64,000 nucleotides of DNA from JANQOZ01 sp045106555. Lineage in GTDB: Bacteria > Pseudomonadota > Gammaproteobacteria > Xanthomonadales > SZUA-38. The stretch spans positions 81,774 through 145,773 of the forward strand of contig JBGCET010000004.1 in the NCBI GenBank assembly GCA_045106555.1, written 5' to 3'. Within the stretch, counting starts at the first letter, position 1; each line of letters opens with the position of its first letter. The translations under genes were made by a program, and so were the position numbers. The notes below the pieces were generated by a model that saw only the letters and a list, made by a program, of their open reading frames with translations, searched no databases and had not been told where the DNA came from. Positions 58,226 to 64,000 of the stretch are shown here, one piece after another.

Positions 58226-58801
58226 TTAAGCAGGCCCTGCCCACCCAAGCAAATGCAGCGCCGCCTCGCCAACTCTGGATTGCTTCAGCAGGGTGTAGCC
58301 CGGCGGCCAGACCCAGGACGATGGATGAGGCGATTCCACGTAAATTCTGGCGTCGCTGCTCAGGCTCGGCGCTAAAGCTGACAACAGGTCGGGCCAGCCG
58401 GCCTGATCGAAGGGCGGGTCAACAAAGGCAAGATCGAAAGGACTCCGGGACGTTTCCAGCCACTGCCGGGTATCGGTTTGATGCACCACAAACCTTGATG
58501 GCGGGATTTCCAGCATCTGCGCTGCCCCAACAATCTGCTTCACCGCCCCGCCATGGCTTTCCAAAAACTGACAGCTCGCCGCGCCGCGGGACAAGGCTTC
58601 AAAACCCAAGACTCCGCTGCCCGCAAACAAATCCACCACTCGCAGCCCATCAAGGTTGTGGCCAAGCCAGTTAAACAGCGTTTCCCGGGCACGATCGCTG
58701 GTGGGGCGCAGACCTGGCGACGGGACAACATCCAGCCGGCGACTGCGCCACTGCCCTCCGGTAATTCGAACGCCCAGGGGCTTTTTACGTTGAGATTTCA
58801 C
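58226..58801 (-). CDS. rsmD: 16S rRNA (guanine(966)-N(2))-methyltransferase
   Basis: A 191-residue Rossmann methyltransferase that modifies G966 of 16S rRNA during 30S assembly. The N-terminal basic part (GVRITGGQWRSRRLDVVPS, then LRPTSDRARETLFNWLG) is characteristic. The SAM loop is VVDLFAGSGVLGFEALSRGA and the catalytic motif is FVDPPFD (the NPPY equivalent). The gene lies 56 bp upstream of coaD on the same strand and is divergent from ftsY across the FkbM gene, the same arrangement found near ftsY in many gammaproteobacteria. Confidence 0.95.
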   Translation of the reverse strand: MKSQRKKPLGVRITGGQWRSRRLDVVPSPGLRPTSDRARETLFNWLGHNLDGLRVVDLFAGSGVLGFEALSRGAASCQFLESHGGAVKQIVGAAQMLEIPPSRFVVHQTDTRQWLETSRSPFDLAFVDPPFDQAGWPDLLSALAPSLSSDARIYVESPHPSSWVWPPGYTLLKQSRVGEAALHLLGWAGPA

Positions 58802-58833
58802 AGCGCCGGTCGCTGCAAGTTATTCCCCATGGC

Positions 58834-59553
58834 TTAATCCCACTGGGTTGACTTAACGAGGGCAGAGTTTCGCCGCACGAAAAAAGCATCCGCCTGCCAC
58901 AAGGCGTGGTCCAGGGGACGGTAATAGGCAGGCAGAAAATCGTAGAGACGGTAGTTTCGCGCCTGCAGCCAGTCGCTCACTTCGCAAAATTCCGGAACGC
59001 CGCCAATGGGAATCAGCGACATTTCACAAATCACTACCTCAAACTGCTCAAGCACCGCCTCCGCGCCCCTAAGCGCTTTGAGTTCGGCACCCTGTAAATC
59101 CAACTTCAGCAGATTGGGGGTAAAGGCCAGATTGCCCAGCAGATTTTCCAGTCGCTCGGTGGCGACCTGAGTCACGTCGATGCCTTCTGTAGCAAGGGTT
59201 TCGGCGTCGGGAAACCGGCTATTGGTTTCCTCCTGCACAAACGTCGCCGACTGCTTGACCTCGTCGCTTAGGGCCAGCTTGCTTAAGGAAACACCGGAGT
59301 CTGACGCCAGCAGTTTTCGCATCCCATCTCGGGGCAATGGTTCTACGGCGAGAACCGGGCAGGAAAAAATTTGCCGGCATAGGCGGGACCAATCGCCAGC
59401 GTAGGCACCGCCATCAATGGCGCCGCTGCAGGAAAAACCGGCAGCGGCCAGATTTTTCATCCGGCCCGCCATGGTAGGCACGCCGACCCGTTCTCGAACC
59501 TGCTGTTTCAGCACGCCGGGCACCAGCCGCTTCAGCGCAGACATCAACGCCAT
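58834..59553 (-). CDS. FkbM family methyltransferase
   Basis: A 239-residue SAM-dependent methyltransferase. The SAM loop is GAIDGGAYAGDWSRL, and the FkbM mark is LLKLDLQGAELKALRGAEAV with the ICEMSLIPI strand after it. FkbM enzymes usually methylate sugars or small secondary metabolites. The gene stands between rsmD (32 bp) and ftsY (divergent, 118 bp), where most relatives have no such gene, so it may be an insertion in a conserved block. Composition is not noticeably different. Target unknown. Confidence 0.85.
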   Translation of the reverse strand: MALMSALKRLVPGVLKQQVRERVGVPTMAGRMKNLAAAGFSCSGAIDGGAYAGDWSRLCRQIFSCPVLAVEPLPRDGMRKLLASDSGVSLSKLALSDEVKQSATFVQEETNSRFPDAETLATEGIDVTQVATERLENLLGNLAFTPNLLKLDLQGAELKALRGAEAVLEQFEVVICEMSLIPIGGVPEFCEVSDWLQARNYRLYDFLPAYYRPLDHALWQADAFFVRRNSALVKSTQWD

Positions 59554-59671
59554 TTGAACAATGGGACCTGTTGAAGCACGGCGGGGTTGAAGCTGAACGC
59601 TGAGAGAGCCATGGTGTTATTGTACGTGCCCTGTTTGGTACATCAAAACGCGATCTGACTGAATAAACACC

Positions 59672-60628
59672 ATGTTTGGATTTGGCAAGAAAGACAAAAA
59701 AGCTGCGCCCGATAAGGCAGAAAATACGCCGACCGGAGAGCTGCAGCTGGAAAAACCTCGCGCTGGTTTTGGCAAGCGGCTGCGCCAGATGTTCACTATT
59801 GGGCGCAAGATTGATGATGAACTGCTGGAGGAGCTTGAAACCCTGCTGCTGACCGCCGACGTGGGCGCAGAAACCACCCTGGCTATCATCGATGACCTGA
59901 CAGGGCGGGTAAAACGCCGCGAGCTGGACAACTCCGAACGCTTGATGGAGGTGTTGAGAGAGCTGCTCATCAACCGCCTGACCCCCGTGGCACAACCCCT
60001 TGAGGCCAACGTCGACGGCAGCCCCTTCGTCATTATGGTGGTTGGCGTAAACGGCGCCGGTAAAACCACCACTATTGGCAAGCTGTCTCAACGCTTGAGC
60101 GGCGACGGCGCTAACGTGATCTTGGCAGCCGGCGACACCTTTCGTGCCGCGGCAGTGGAACAGCTGAAAACTTGGGGCGAGCGAATAAACGTTCCAGTGA
60201 TTGCCCAGGCCACCGGCTCAGACTCTGCCTCAGTGATCTTTGATGCTCTGCAGGCCGCGCGAGCGCGCAACGTGGACGTGATGATTGCTGACACCGCCGG
60301 GCGACTGCACACCCAGTCGAATCTGATGGAAGAGCTGAAGAAGATCAAACGCGTGATGGGCAAGCTGGATCCCAACGCGCCCCATGAAGTGCTGTTGGTG
60401 CTGGACGGAACGTCCGGCCAGAACGCGCTGAACCAGGCTGCCGAGTTTGGCCAGGCGGTGGGCGTAACGGGACTGGCCGTCACCAAGCTGGACGGCTCCG
60501 CCAAGGGCGGCGTGGTATTTGCCTTGGCGCAGAAGTTTGGCCTGCCCATTCGTTTTATCGGTGTGGGAGAAGGCGCGGCCGACCTGAAGGTATTCAGCCC
60601 TGAAGCGTTTGTGGATGCCCTGCTCTAG
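59672..60628 (+). CDS. ftsY: Signal recognition particle receptor
   Basis: A 318-residue SRP receptor GTPase that docks ribosome-SRP complexes on the inner membrane. The N-domain (about residues 30-105) follows a short lysine-rich leader (GFGKKDKKAAPDKAEN); the acidic A-domain of enterobacterial FtsY is reduced to about 25 residues. The G-domain shows VGVNGAGKTTTIGKLSQRL, AAGDTFRAAAVEQL, IADTAGRLHTQSNLMEEL, VLDGTSGQNAL, TKLDGSAKGG and GVGEGAADL. It is divergent from the FkbM / rsmD cluster and ends in a 4-base overlap with the convergent TetR gene. Confidence 0.96.
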   Translation: MFGFGKKDKKAAPDKAENTPTGELQLEKPRAGFGKRLRQMFTIGRKIDDELLEELETLLLTADVGAETTLAIIDDLTGRVKRRELDNSERLMEVLRELLINRLTPVAQPLEANVDGSPFVIMVVGVNGAGKTTTIGKLSQRLSGDGANVILAAGDTFRAAAVEQLKTWGERINVPVIAQATGSDSASVIFDALQAARARNVDVMIADTAGRLHTQSNLMEELKKIKRVMGKLDPNAPHEVLLVLDGTSGQNALNQAAEFGQAVGVTGLAVTKLDGSAKGGVVFALAQKFGLPIRFIGVGEGAADLKVFSPEAFVDALL

Positions 60629-61164
60629 GCACTCTTGAGAATTCTCGCCAGCTCGCCAATTGCCGCTTTATCCAGGGACTTAAGGTTGTCACTCCAAATA
60701 TTGGATTGACCCAAACTGGCGGCATACACAAACACGGCGCGCGCGCACGCCTGCCGCTCTGGCAGCCCTGCATCACTGAGCAGTTTGGTGATGTAGTTAA
60801 TCCTCAACGTATCCACAGTCGCCACCGCTTGACCCACCGCTGCACTATGCAATGCCCAGCTACGAACAGCGTTCTCCAGCCCTGGCGCCATGGTGAACGC
60901 CCTGACCATCAGTTCGGCCAGCTGTTCGGATGAATCAGTGTGGCGATTGAGGTCGTCAATCGTGGCCTCGGTAACTACTGATTTCCAATGGGCCAACAGC
61001 GCCAAGTGGAAATCTTTCAGGTTTTTGAAATGCCAGTAGAAGCTGCCGCGCGAGACCTCCAGAGACTTACACAGCAGATCAGCCTTGAGCCCCTGAAAAC
61101 CCGAATGGGCCAGAGTTTTGAGTCCATGATCCAGCCAATCTTGTTTCGATAAACGCTCAGTCAT
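60625..61164 (-). CDS. TetR family transcriptional regulator
   Basis: A 179-residue repressor. The helix-turn-helix is at about residues 25-50, with GLKADLLCKSLEVSRGSFYW then HFKNLKDFHLALLA. The C-terminal ligand domain has no family I can name. Two inverted repeats ATACA-N4-TGTAT (61174-61187) and ATACA-N4-TGTAC (61218-61231) lie between it and the divergent membrane gene, one touching a TTGACA -35 element, which fits a repressor that controls both genes. Ligand unknown. Confidence 0.88.
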   Translation of the reverse strand: MTERLSKQDWLDHGLKTLAHSGFQGLKADLLCKSLEVSRGSFYWHFKNLKDFHLALLAHWKSVVTEATIDDLNRHTDSSEQLAELMVRAFTMAPGLENAVRSWALHSAAVGQAVATVDTLRINYITKLLSDAGLPERQACARAVFVYAASLGQSNIWSDNLKSLDKAAIGELARILKSA

Positions 61165-61173
61165 TCATAGACC

Positions 61174-61231
61174 ATACAGTTGTGTATTGACAAAAGAAAC
61201 CATTTGCCTCACATTCCATACACTACTGTAC
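61174..61231. promoter_or_regulatory. Two TetR-type operators and the promoter of the 61242 gene
   Basis: ATACAGTTGTGTAT (61174-61187) is a perfect inverted repeat, and ATACACTACTGTAC (61218-61231) repeats it with one base changed. The plus-strand promoter has TTGACA at 61187-61192, overlapping the first operator by one base, and CACATT at 61210-61215. The second operator falls at the expected start point. Confidence 0.7.
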
Positions 61232-61241
61232 GGAGAGGCTT

Positions 61242-61601
61242 ATGAAACTACTGCTGCTTTCACTGTCGGGCGCCATGGGCATGATGATTGCCCTTGTCCA
61301 TGGATACCTGGGCGAGACTCAAGTGATCGGCCCCACCACAACGCGAACTGATGCACACCGAAGGGTGCTTCAAGCCATCATGTTCCTGAGCGCCGTGTAT
61401 TGGTTTGTTGCTGGATTCGTGCTGCTGCTAAGCCCCCGTTACCTGACTGGTACCACGCAAACCGTGGTGATCTGTGCCATGGCCGCGATCCTGGCCAGTG
61501 GGTCGGTAGCCAATTTCTGGGCGACCCGCGGCAAACACTTTGGCTGGGTGCTGCTAGCCATTGCCTGCGGAATTGCCCTTGCCGGTGCCTGGCTGCCCTA
61601 G
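61242..61601 (+). CDS. Small four-helix membrane protein
   Basis: A 119-residue inner-membrane protein with about four hydrophobic helices (LLLSLSGAMGMMIALVHGY, IMFLSAVYWFVAGFVLLLS, VVICAMAAILASGSVAN, WVLLAIACGIALAGAW). I recognise no family. AGAGG lies six bases before the ATG. It is divergent from the TetR gene with two operators between, so it is the likely target, perhaps a small transporter or stress protein. It ends 28 bp before mutY. Confidence 0.75.
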   Translation: MKLLLLSLSGAMGMMIALVHGYLGETQVIGPTTTRTDAHRRVLQAIMFLSAVYWFVAGFVLLLSPRYLTGTTQTVVICAMAAILASGSVANFWATRGKHFGWVLLAIACGIALAGAWLP

Positions 61602-61629
61602 GCAAACGAGATCTGTCAGACTGCCGGCC

Positions 61630-62652
61630 ATGGATAAGTTCGCCAAACAGCTTCTGGCCTGGCACAAAAATCACGGTCGCCACGACCTGCCCTGGCAGCA
61701 CCCGCGCAGCGCCTACCGCGTGTGGCTGTCGGAGATAATGCTGCAGCAAACCCAGGTGGCGACGGTGATCGGTTACTTCGAGCGGTTTGTGCAGCAATTG
61801 CCGACCCTGAAGGACCTGGCAGGCGCCGACGACGACCAGGTGATGGCCCTGTGGGCCGGCCTGGGCTACTACAGTCGCGCCCGCAATCTTCACAAGACCG
61901 CCAAACGCTGTGTTGTTGAACACAACGGCAACCTTCCGAAAGACCTGGACGCACTGATGGACCTACCCGGAATTGGCCGCTCTACCGCGGGCGCGATTTT
62001 AGCCCAAGCTTACGGACTGTCGTTTCCTATTGCCGACGGCAACGCCAAACGGGTGCTGGCCCGCTACCACACCGTTGAAGGCTGGCCCGGCAGAAGCTCA
62101 GTGATGAAAACCCTGTGGGAAAAAGCGGAGTTACATACTCCTAAGACCCAGGTTACTGACTACACCCAGGCAATTATGGACCTGGGCGCCAGCGTGTGCC
62201 GCGGCCGAACCCCGGATTGCCCAAACTGCCCCCTGCGCGCTGATTGCCAGGCACACCAAGCGGGTAACCCCGGCCAATACCCAGGTCGAAAGCCTAAAAA
62301 AGCCATCCCTCAGCGCCAGGCTTATCTGCTAATCAGCCAAGACAAGGATGGAAAAATACTGCTGGAAAAACGCCCACCGTCCGGCATCTGGGGTGGGCTT
62401 TGGTGTCTACCGATGGCCGAGTCAGAGCCTGATGCCGTGCTGGAGAATGCGCCGGTCGTGAATCACACCTTCAGTCATTTCAAGCTGGCTATGACCCCGG
62501 TGTCGCTAGCGCCTAAAAGGCCCAGCCACGTGGCTGACAACAATACTCGATGGTGCTCAGCACACGATGTTGCGCAACTAGGCCTGCCTGCGCCTGTACA
62601 ATGGTTTCTTGATCAACATTTCAGTGGTTTGGTGACATGGCAAGAACGGTAA
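61630..62652 (+). CDS. mutY: A/G-specific adenine DNA glycosylase
   Basis: A 340-residue repair enzyme that removes adenine paired with 8-oxoguanine. The catalytic Glu is in WLSEIMLQQTQVATV, the helix-hairpin-helix in LMDLPGIGRSTAGAILA, and the catalytic Asp in FPIADGNAKRVL. The iron-sulphur cluster ligands are CRGRTPDCPNCPLRADC (C-x6-C-x2-C-x5-C). The C-terminal NUDIX-like domain (about 225-330) recognises 8-oxoG, with FSHFKLAM. ATG at 61630 opens MDKFAKQLLAWHKNHGRHDL, the usual N-terminus; 23 more codons upstream are not used. It overlaps yggX by 16 bases, as in many gammaproteobacteria. Confidence 0.96.
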   Translation: MDKFAKQLLAWHKNHGRHDLPWQHPRSAYRVWLSEIMLQQTQVATVIGYFERFVQQLPTLKDLAGADDDQVMALWAGLGYYSRARNLHKTAKRCVVEHNGNLPKDLDALMDLPGIGRSTAGAILAQAYGLSFPIADGNAKRVLARYHTVEGWPGRSSVMKTLWEKAELHTPKTQVTDYTQAIMDLGASVCRGRTPDCPNCPLRADCQAHQAGNPGQYPGRKPKKAIPQRQAYLLISQDKDGKILLEKRPPSGIWGGLWCLPMAESEPDAVLENAPVVNHTFSHFKLAMTPVSLAPKRPSHVADNNTRWCSAHDVAQLGLPAPVQWFLDQHFSGLVTWQER

Positions 62653-62909
62653 TGTGTGTGCTTTTCAAGGAAGAAGGCGAGGGTCTGGATCGAGTACCCT
62701 ACCCCGGCGAGTTGGGTCAGCGCATTTTCGACAATGTGTCGAAAAAGGGTTGGTCTGAGTGGCTGGCTCATCAGACCATGATTATTAATGAGAACCGCTG
62801 GACCCCGATTAACCCCGAGCATCGCAAGCGCATTGAACGGGAGATGTCGGAATTTTTCTTCGGCATTGGCGTCGCCAAGCCCGACGGCTACGTGCCGCCG
62901 AGCGACTAA
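62637..62909 (+). CDS. yggX: Probable Fe(2+)-trafficking protein
   Basis: A 90-residue cytosolic protein of the YggX family, which protects iron-sulphur enzymes from oxidation and may carry iron. The family start MARTVMCVLFKEEGEGLDR contains the conserved cysteine, and PYPGELGQRIFDNVSKKGW, then INENRWTPINPEHRK, are nearly invariant. Its coupling to mutY (16-base overlap) is conserved. Convergent with the F420-reductase-like gene, overlapping by 4 bases. Confidence 0.96.
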   Translation: MARTVMCVLFKEEGEGLDRVPYPGELGQRIFDNVSKKGWSEWLAHQTMIINENRWTPINPEHRKRIEREMSEFFFGIGVAKPDGYVPPSD

Positions 62910-63601
62910 CCTGCTGGGCGCGGCTCGGGTCGAAAGTAGTAGTTGAACGGCTGTCCGCTGAGGCGGGCGTTGAACCACAGAACCAGCAGGCCCTCGAGCT
63001 CTTTTGCATATCGAACGGGCCCCAGGTCCATCGTGTGAAACCCCATTCCTTCGGCCAGAGCGGTGACCGTTGCCTTCGCCTCAGCGCTGTCACCCACCAT
63101 GGGAATGGTCATGGGCCCACCGGCCAATTCTGGATCAATCATCACGCGATAGTTTAGAACGTGAAACGCTTTCACCACGTGGGCGTCGGGCACAGCCTCT
63201 TGCAAAGACAAGGCTACCGGTGTGTCTGAGACAGCTTCCACCAGCTTGTTATCGGTAAACCGGAAGGCGTTGGTTGGGTCGATCAAGATTTTGCCGCTCA
63301 AATCCCCCAAACTCTGGGCCACAGACACCACCACAGATGCTGGCACCGCGAGAACCACAATATCCGCACCTCTCACTGCCGCTGCCGGCAGCATCACTTT
63401 GGCTGTTCCGGGCGTTGCCTCAACCAGCTCTTGGGCAGCGTCAGAATCTGGCTTACGCGAGCCATACGTGACGTCATGCCCCTGGGCCGCAAACTCCGGC
63501 CCAAGCGCAGAGGCCACATCGCCAGTGCCAATAACAGCAACGGTATGCGCAAACCCCGCAACAGGCAGCATTAGAAGCAACGCCATCAGAATTTTTCGCA
63601 T
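62906..63601 (-). CDS. Exported NADPH-dependent F420 reductase-like protein
   Basis: A 231-residue Rossmann oxidoreductase of the F420:NADP reductase-like family. The dinucleotide loop is VAVIGTGDVASALGPEFA, with an Arg/Lys pair (YGSRKPDSD) that suits NADP, then DIVVLAVPASVVVSVAQSL and ILIDPTNAF, and a C-terminal lobe with TIPMVGDSAEAKATVTALAE. Residues 1-18 (MRKILMALLLMLPVAGFA) form a clear signal peptide, which is odd for a cofactor-dependent enzyme. The ATG at 63601 has GAGG nine bases upstream; 24 further codons are open but unlikely. Function in the periplasm unknown. Confidence 0.8.
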   Translation of the reverse strand: MRKILMALLLMLPVAGFAHTVAVIGTGDVASALGPEFAAQGHDVTYGSRKPDSDAAQELVEATPGTAKVMLPAAAVRGADIVVLAVPASVVVSVAQSLGDLSGKILIDPTNAFRFTDNKLVEAVSDTPVALSLQEAVPDAHVVKAFHVLNYRVMIDPELAGGPMTIPMVGDSAEAKATVTALAEGMGFHTMDLGPVRYAKELEGLLVLWFNARLSGQPFNYYFRPEPRPAG

Positions 63602-63704
63602 GATATTGGCCTCGGCAAAGATCCCGATTATCTCACCACAGGCTGAGAGCGCCAGCTCGGCCGAACGCTCCAAACATGGATCTTCACCAAACGCGCAAGG
63701 AGTC

Positions 63705-63733
63705 TTGACGACCCCGCTCGCAAAAGGTCTAAT
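63705..63733 (+). promoter_or_regulatory. Sigma70 promoter of tRNA-Phe
   Basis: TTGACG (63705-63710) and TCTAAT (63728-63733) are 17 bases apart. A GC-rich discriminator follows, as in promoters under stringent control. The tRNA begins 31 bases after the -10. Confidence 0.75.
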
Positions 63734-63764
63734 AGCGCCCCTCTTGGGGTCCTCCCAAACCGAT

Positions 63765-63840
<76 letters not shown>

Positions 63841-63887
63841 TTAAATCAATGACTTAGGGAACACCCCATATCCTGGGATGAGATTTT

Positions 63888-63907
63888 GCGGGAGTTTCGC
63901 GGGAGTT
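63888..63907. repeat. Tandem GCGGGAGTT repeat downstream of tRNA-Phe
   Basis: GCGGGAGTT occurs at 63888-63896 and 63899-63907, 11 bp apart, about one helical turn. It lies 48 bases after the tRNA. Confidence 0.5.
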
Positions 63908-63918
63908 AGGAGACGTTA

Positions 63919-64000
63919 ATGCGCCTCAGAACCACCAATTCCGGCCGGTTTCCGTTCCTTTCGCACACACTATTTGCTGCATCTATAAGCTTGGTTAACT
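63919..64000 (+). CDS. Possible start of a gene cut by the window edge
   Basis: ATG at 63919 is preceded by AGGAG about six bases upstream and the frame is open for the remaining 27 codons (MRLRTTNSGRFPFLSHTLFA at the start). The residues suggest a basic then hydrophobic N-terminus, perhaps a signal peptide. Too short to identify. Confidence 0.35.
   Translation, partial: MRLRTTNSGRFPFLSHTLFAASISLVN

Noticed and set aside
59414..60091. A 225-codon open frame on the minus strand spanning the FkbM-ftsY gap.
   Set aside because: It is antisense to ftsY and to the start of the divergent region; ftsY is unambiguous.

Overview
This 64 kb window looks like ordinary chromosome of a Gammaproteobacterium. 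The reasons are the ftsY / rsmD / coaD / YfhL-type ferredoxin cluster, the mutY-yggX pair followed by tRNA-Phe as in Pseudomonas-type genomes, an ibpA-type small heat shock protein, bioA, and a membrane and envelope gene set typical of free-living marine or soil gammaproteobacteria. Coding density is high, many neighbouring genes overlap by 1 to 4 bases, and I see no insertion sequence, prophage or CRISPR array. The genus cannot be named from this sequence.

Layout. 0-8 kb: the end of ahcY, a MocR regulator, an aldo/keto reductase, a CRYL1-like hydroxyacyl-CoA dehydrogenase, a PQQ dehydrogenase, and a tightly overlapped LytTR / flavodoxin-like / Crp-Fnr operon. 8-12.7 kb: two paralogous ten-cysteine exported proteins on either side of a 2OG-Fe(II) oxygenase, then an ECF sigma / anti-sigma / HEAT-repeat operon. 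12.7-18 kb: msrB, a DUF4404 gene pair, a 467-bp intergenic region with two consensus DnaA boxes, ibpA with a sigma32-type promoter and a ROSE-like RNA thermometer, an Fpg/Nei glycosylase, and a membrane protein with a PadR regulator. 18-26 kb: a von Willebrand A protein, a large MscS channel, bioA, and a DUF1538 transporter coupled to a protein with three PII-like domains. 26-31.5 kb: a retropepsin-like / 7TM / glutamate-ligase-like operon, a candidate structured small RNA on the minus strand, a Sel1 protein and an OmpA-type lipoprotein.

31.5-45.2 kb is a continuous minus-strand block devoted to sensing and c-di-GMP. It holds an MFS transporter with a Rieske oxygenase, a histidine kinase with a REC-GGDEF-EAL regulator, and a cupredoxin / GGDEF-EAL / DUF3034 / truncated-haemoglobin operon. 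It ends with a LytS/LytR-type pair and a second von Willebrand A protein. 45-57 kb: a PP2C phosphatase, cytochrome c, a DPP-IV-like peptidase, a PLP decarboxylase, a secreted repeat protein, a Ser/Thr kinase divergent from an ECF sigma factor, and gamma-glutamyltransferase. 57-64 kb: housekeeping genes (ferredoxin, coaD, rsmD, ftsY, mutY, yggX), a TetR-controlled membrane gene with two visible operators, an exported F420-reductase-like protein, and tRNA-Phe.

The most interesting material is the ten-cysteine paralogue pair, the candidate RsmA/CsrA-type small RNA at 29.66-29.87 kb, the complete ibpA heat-control region, the DnaA-box region, and two candidate LytTR operators. All functional statements rest on motif recognition by eye; no database search or folding program was run.
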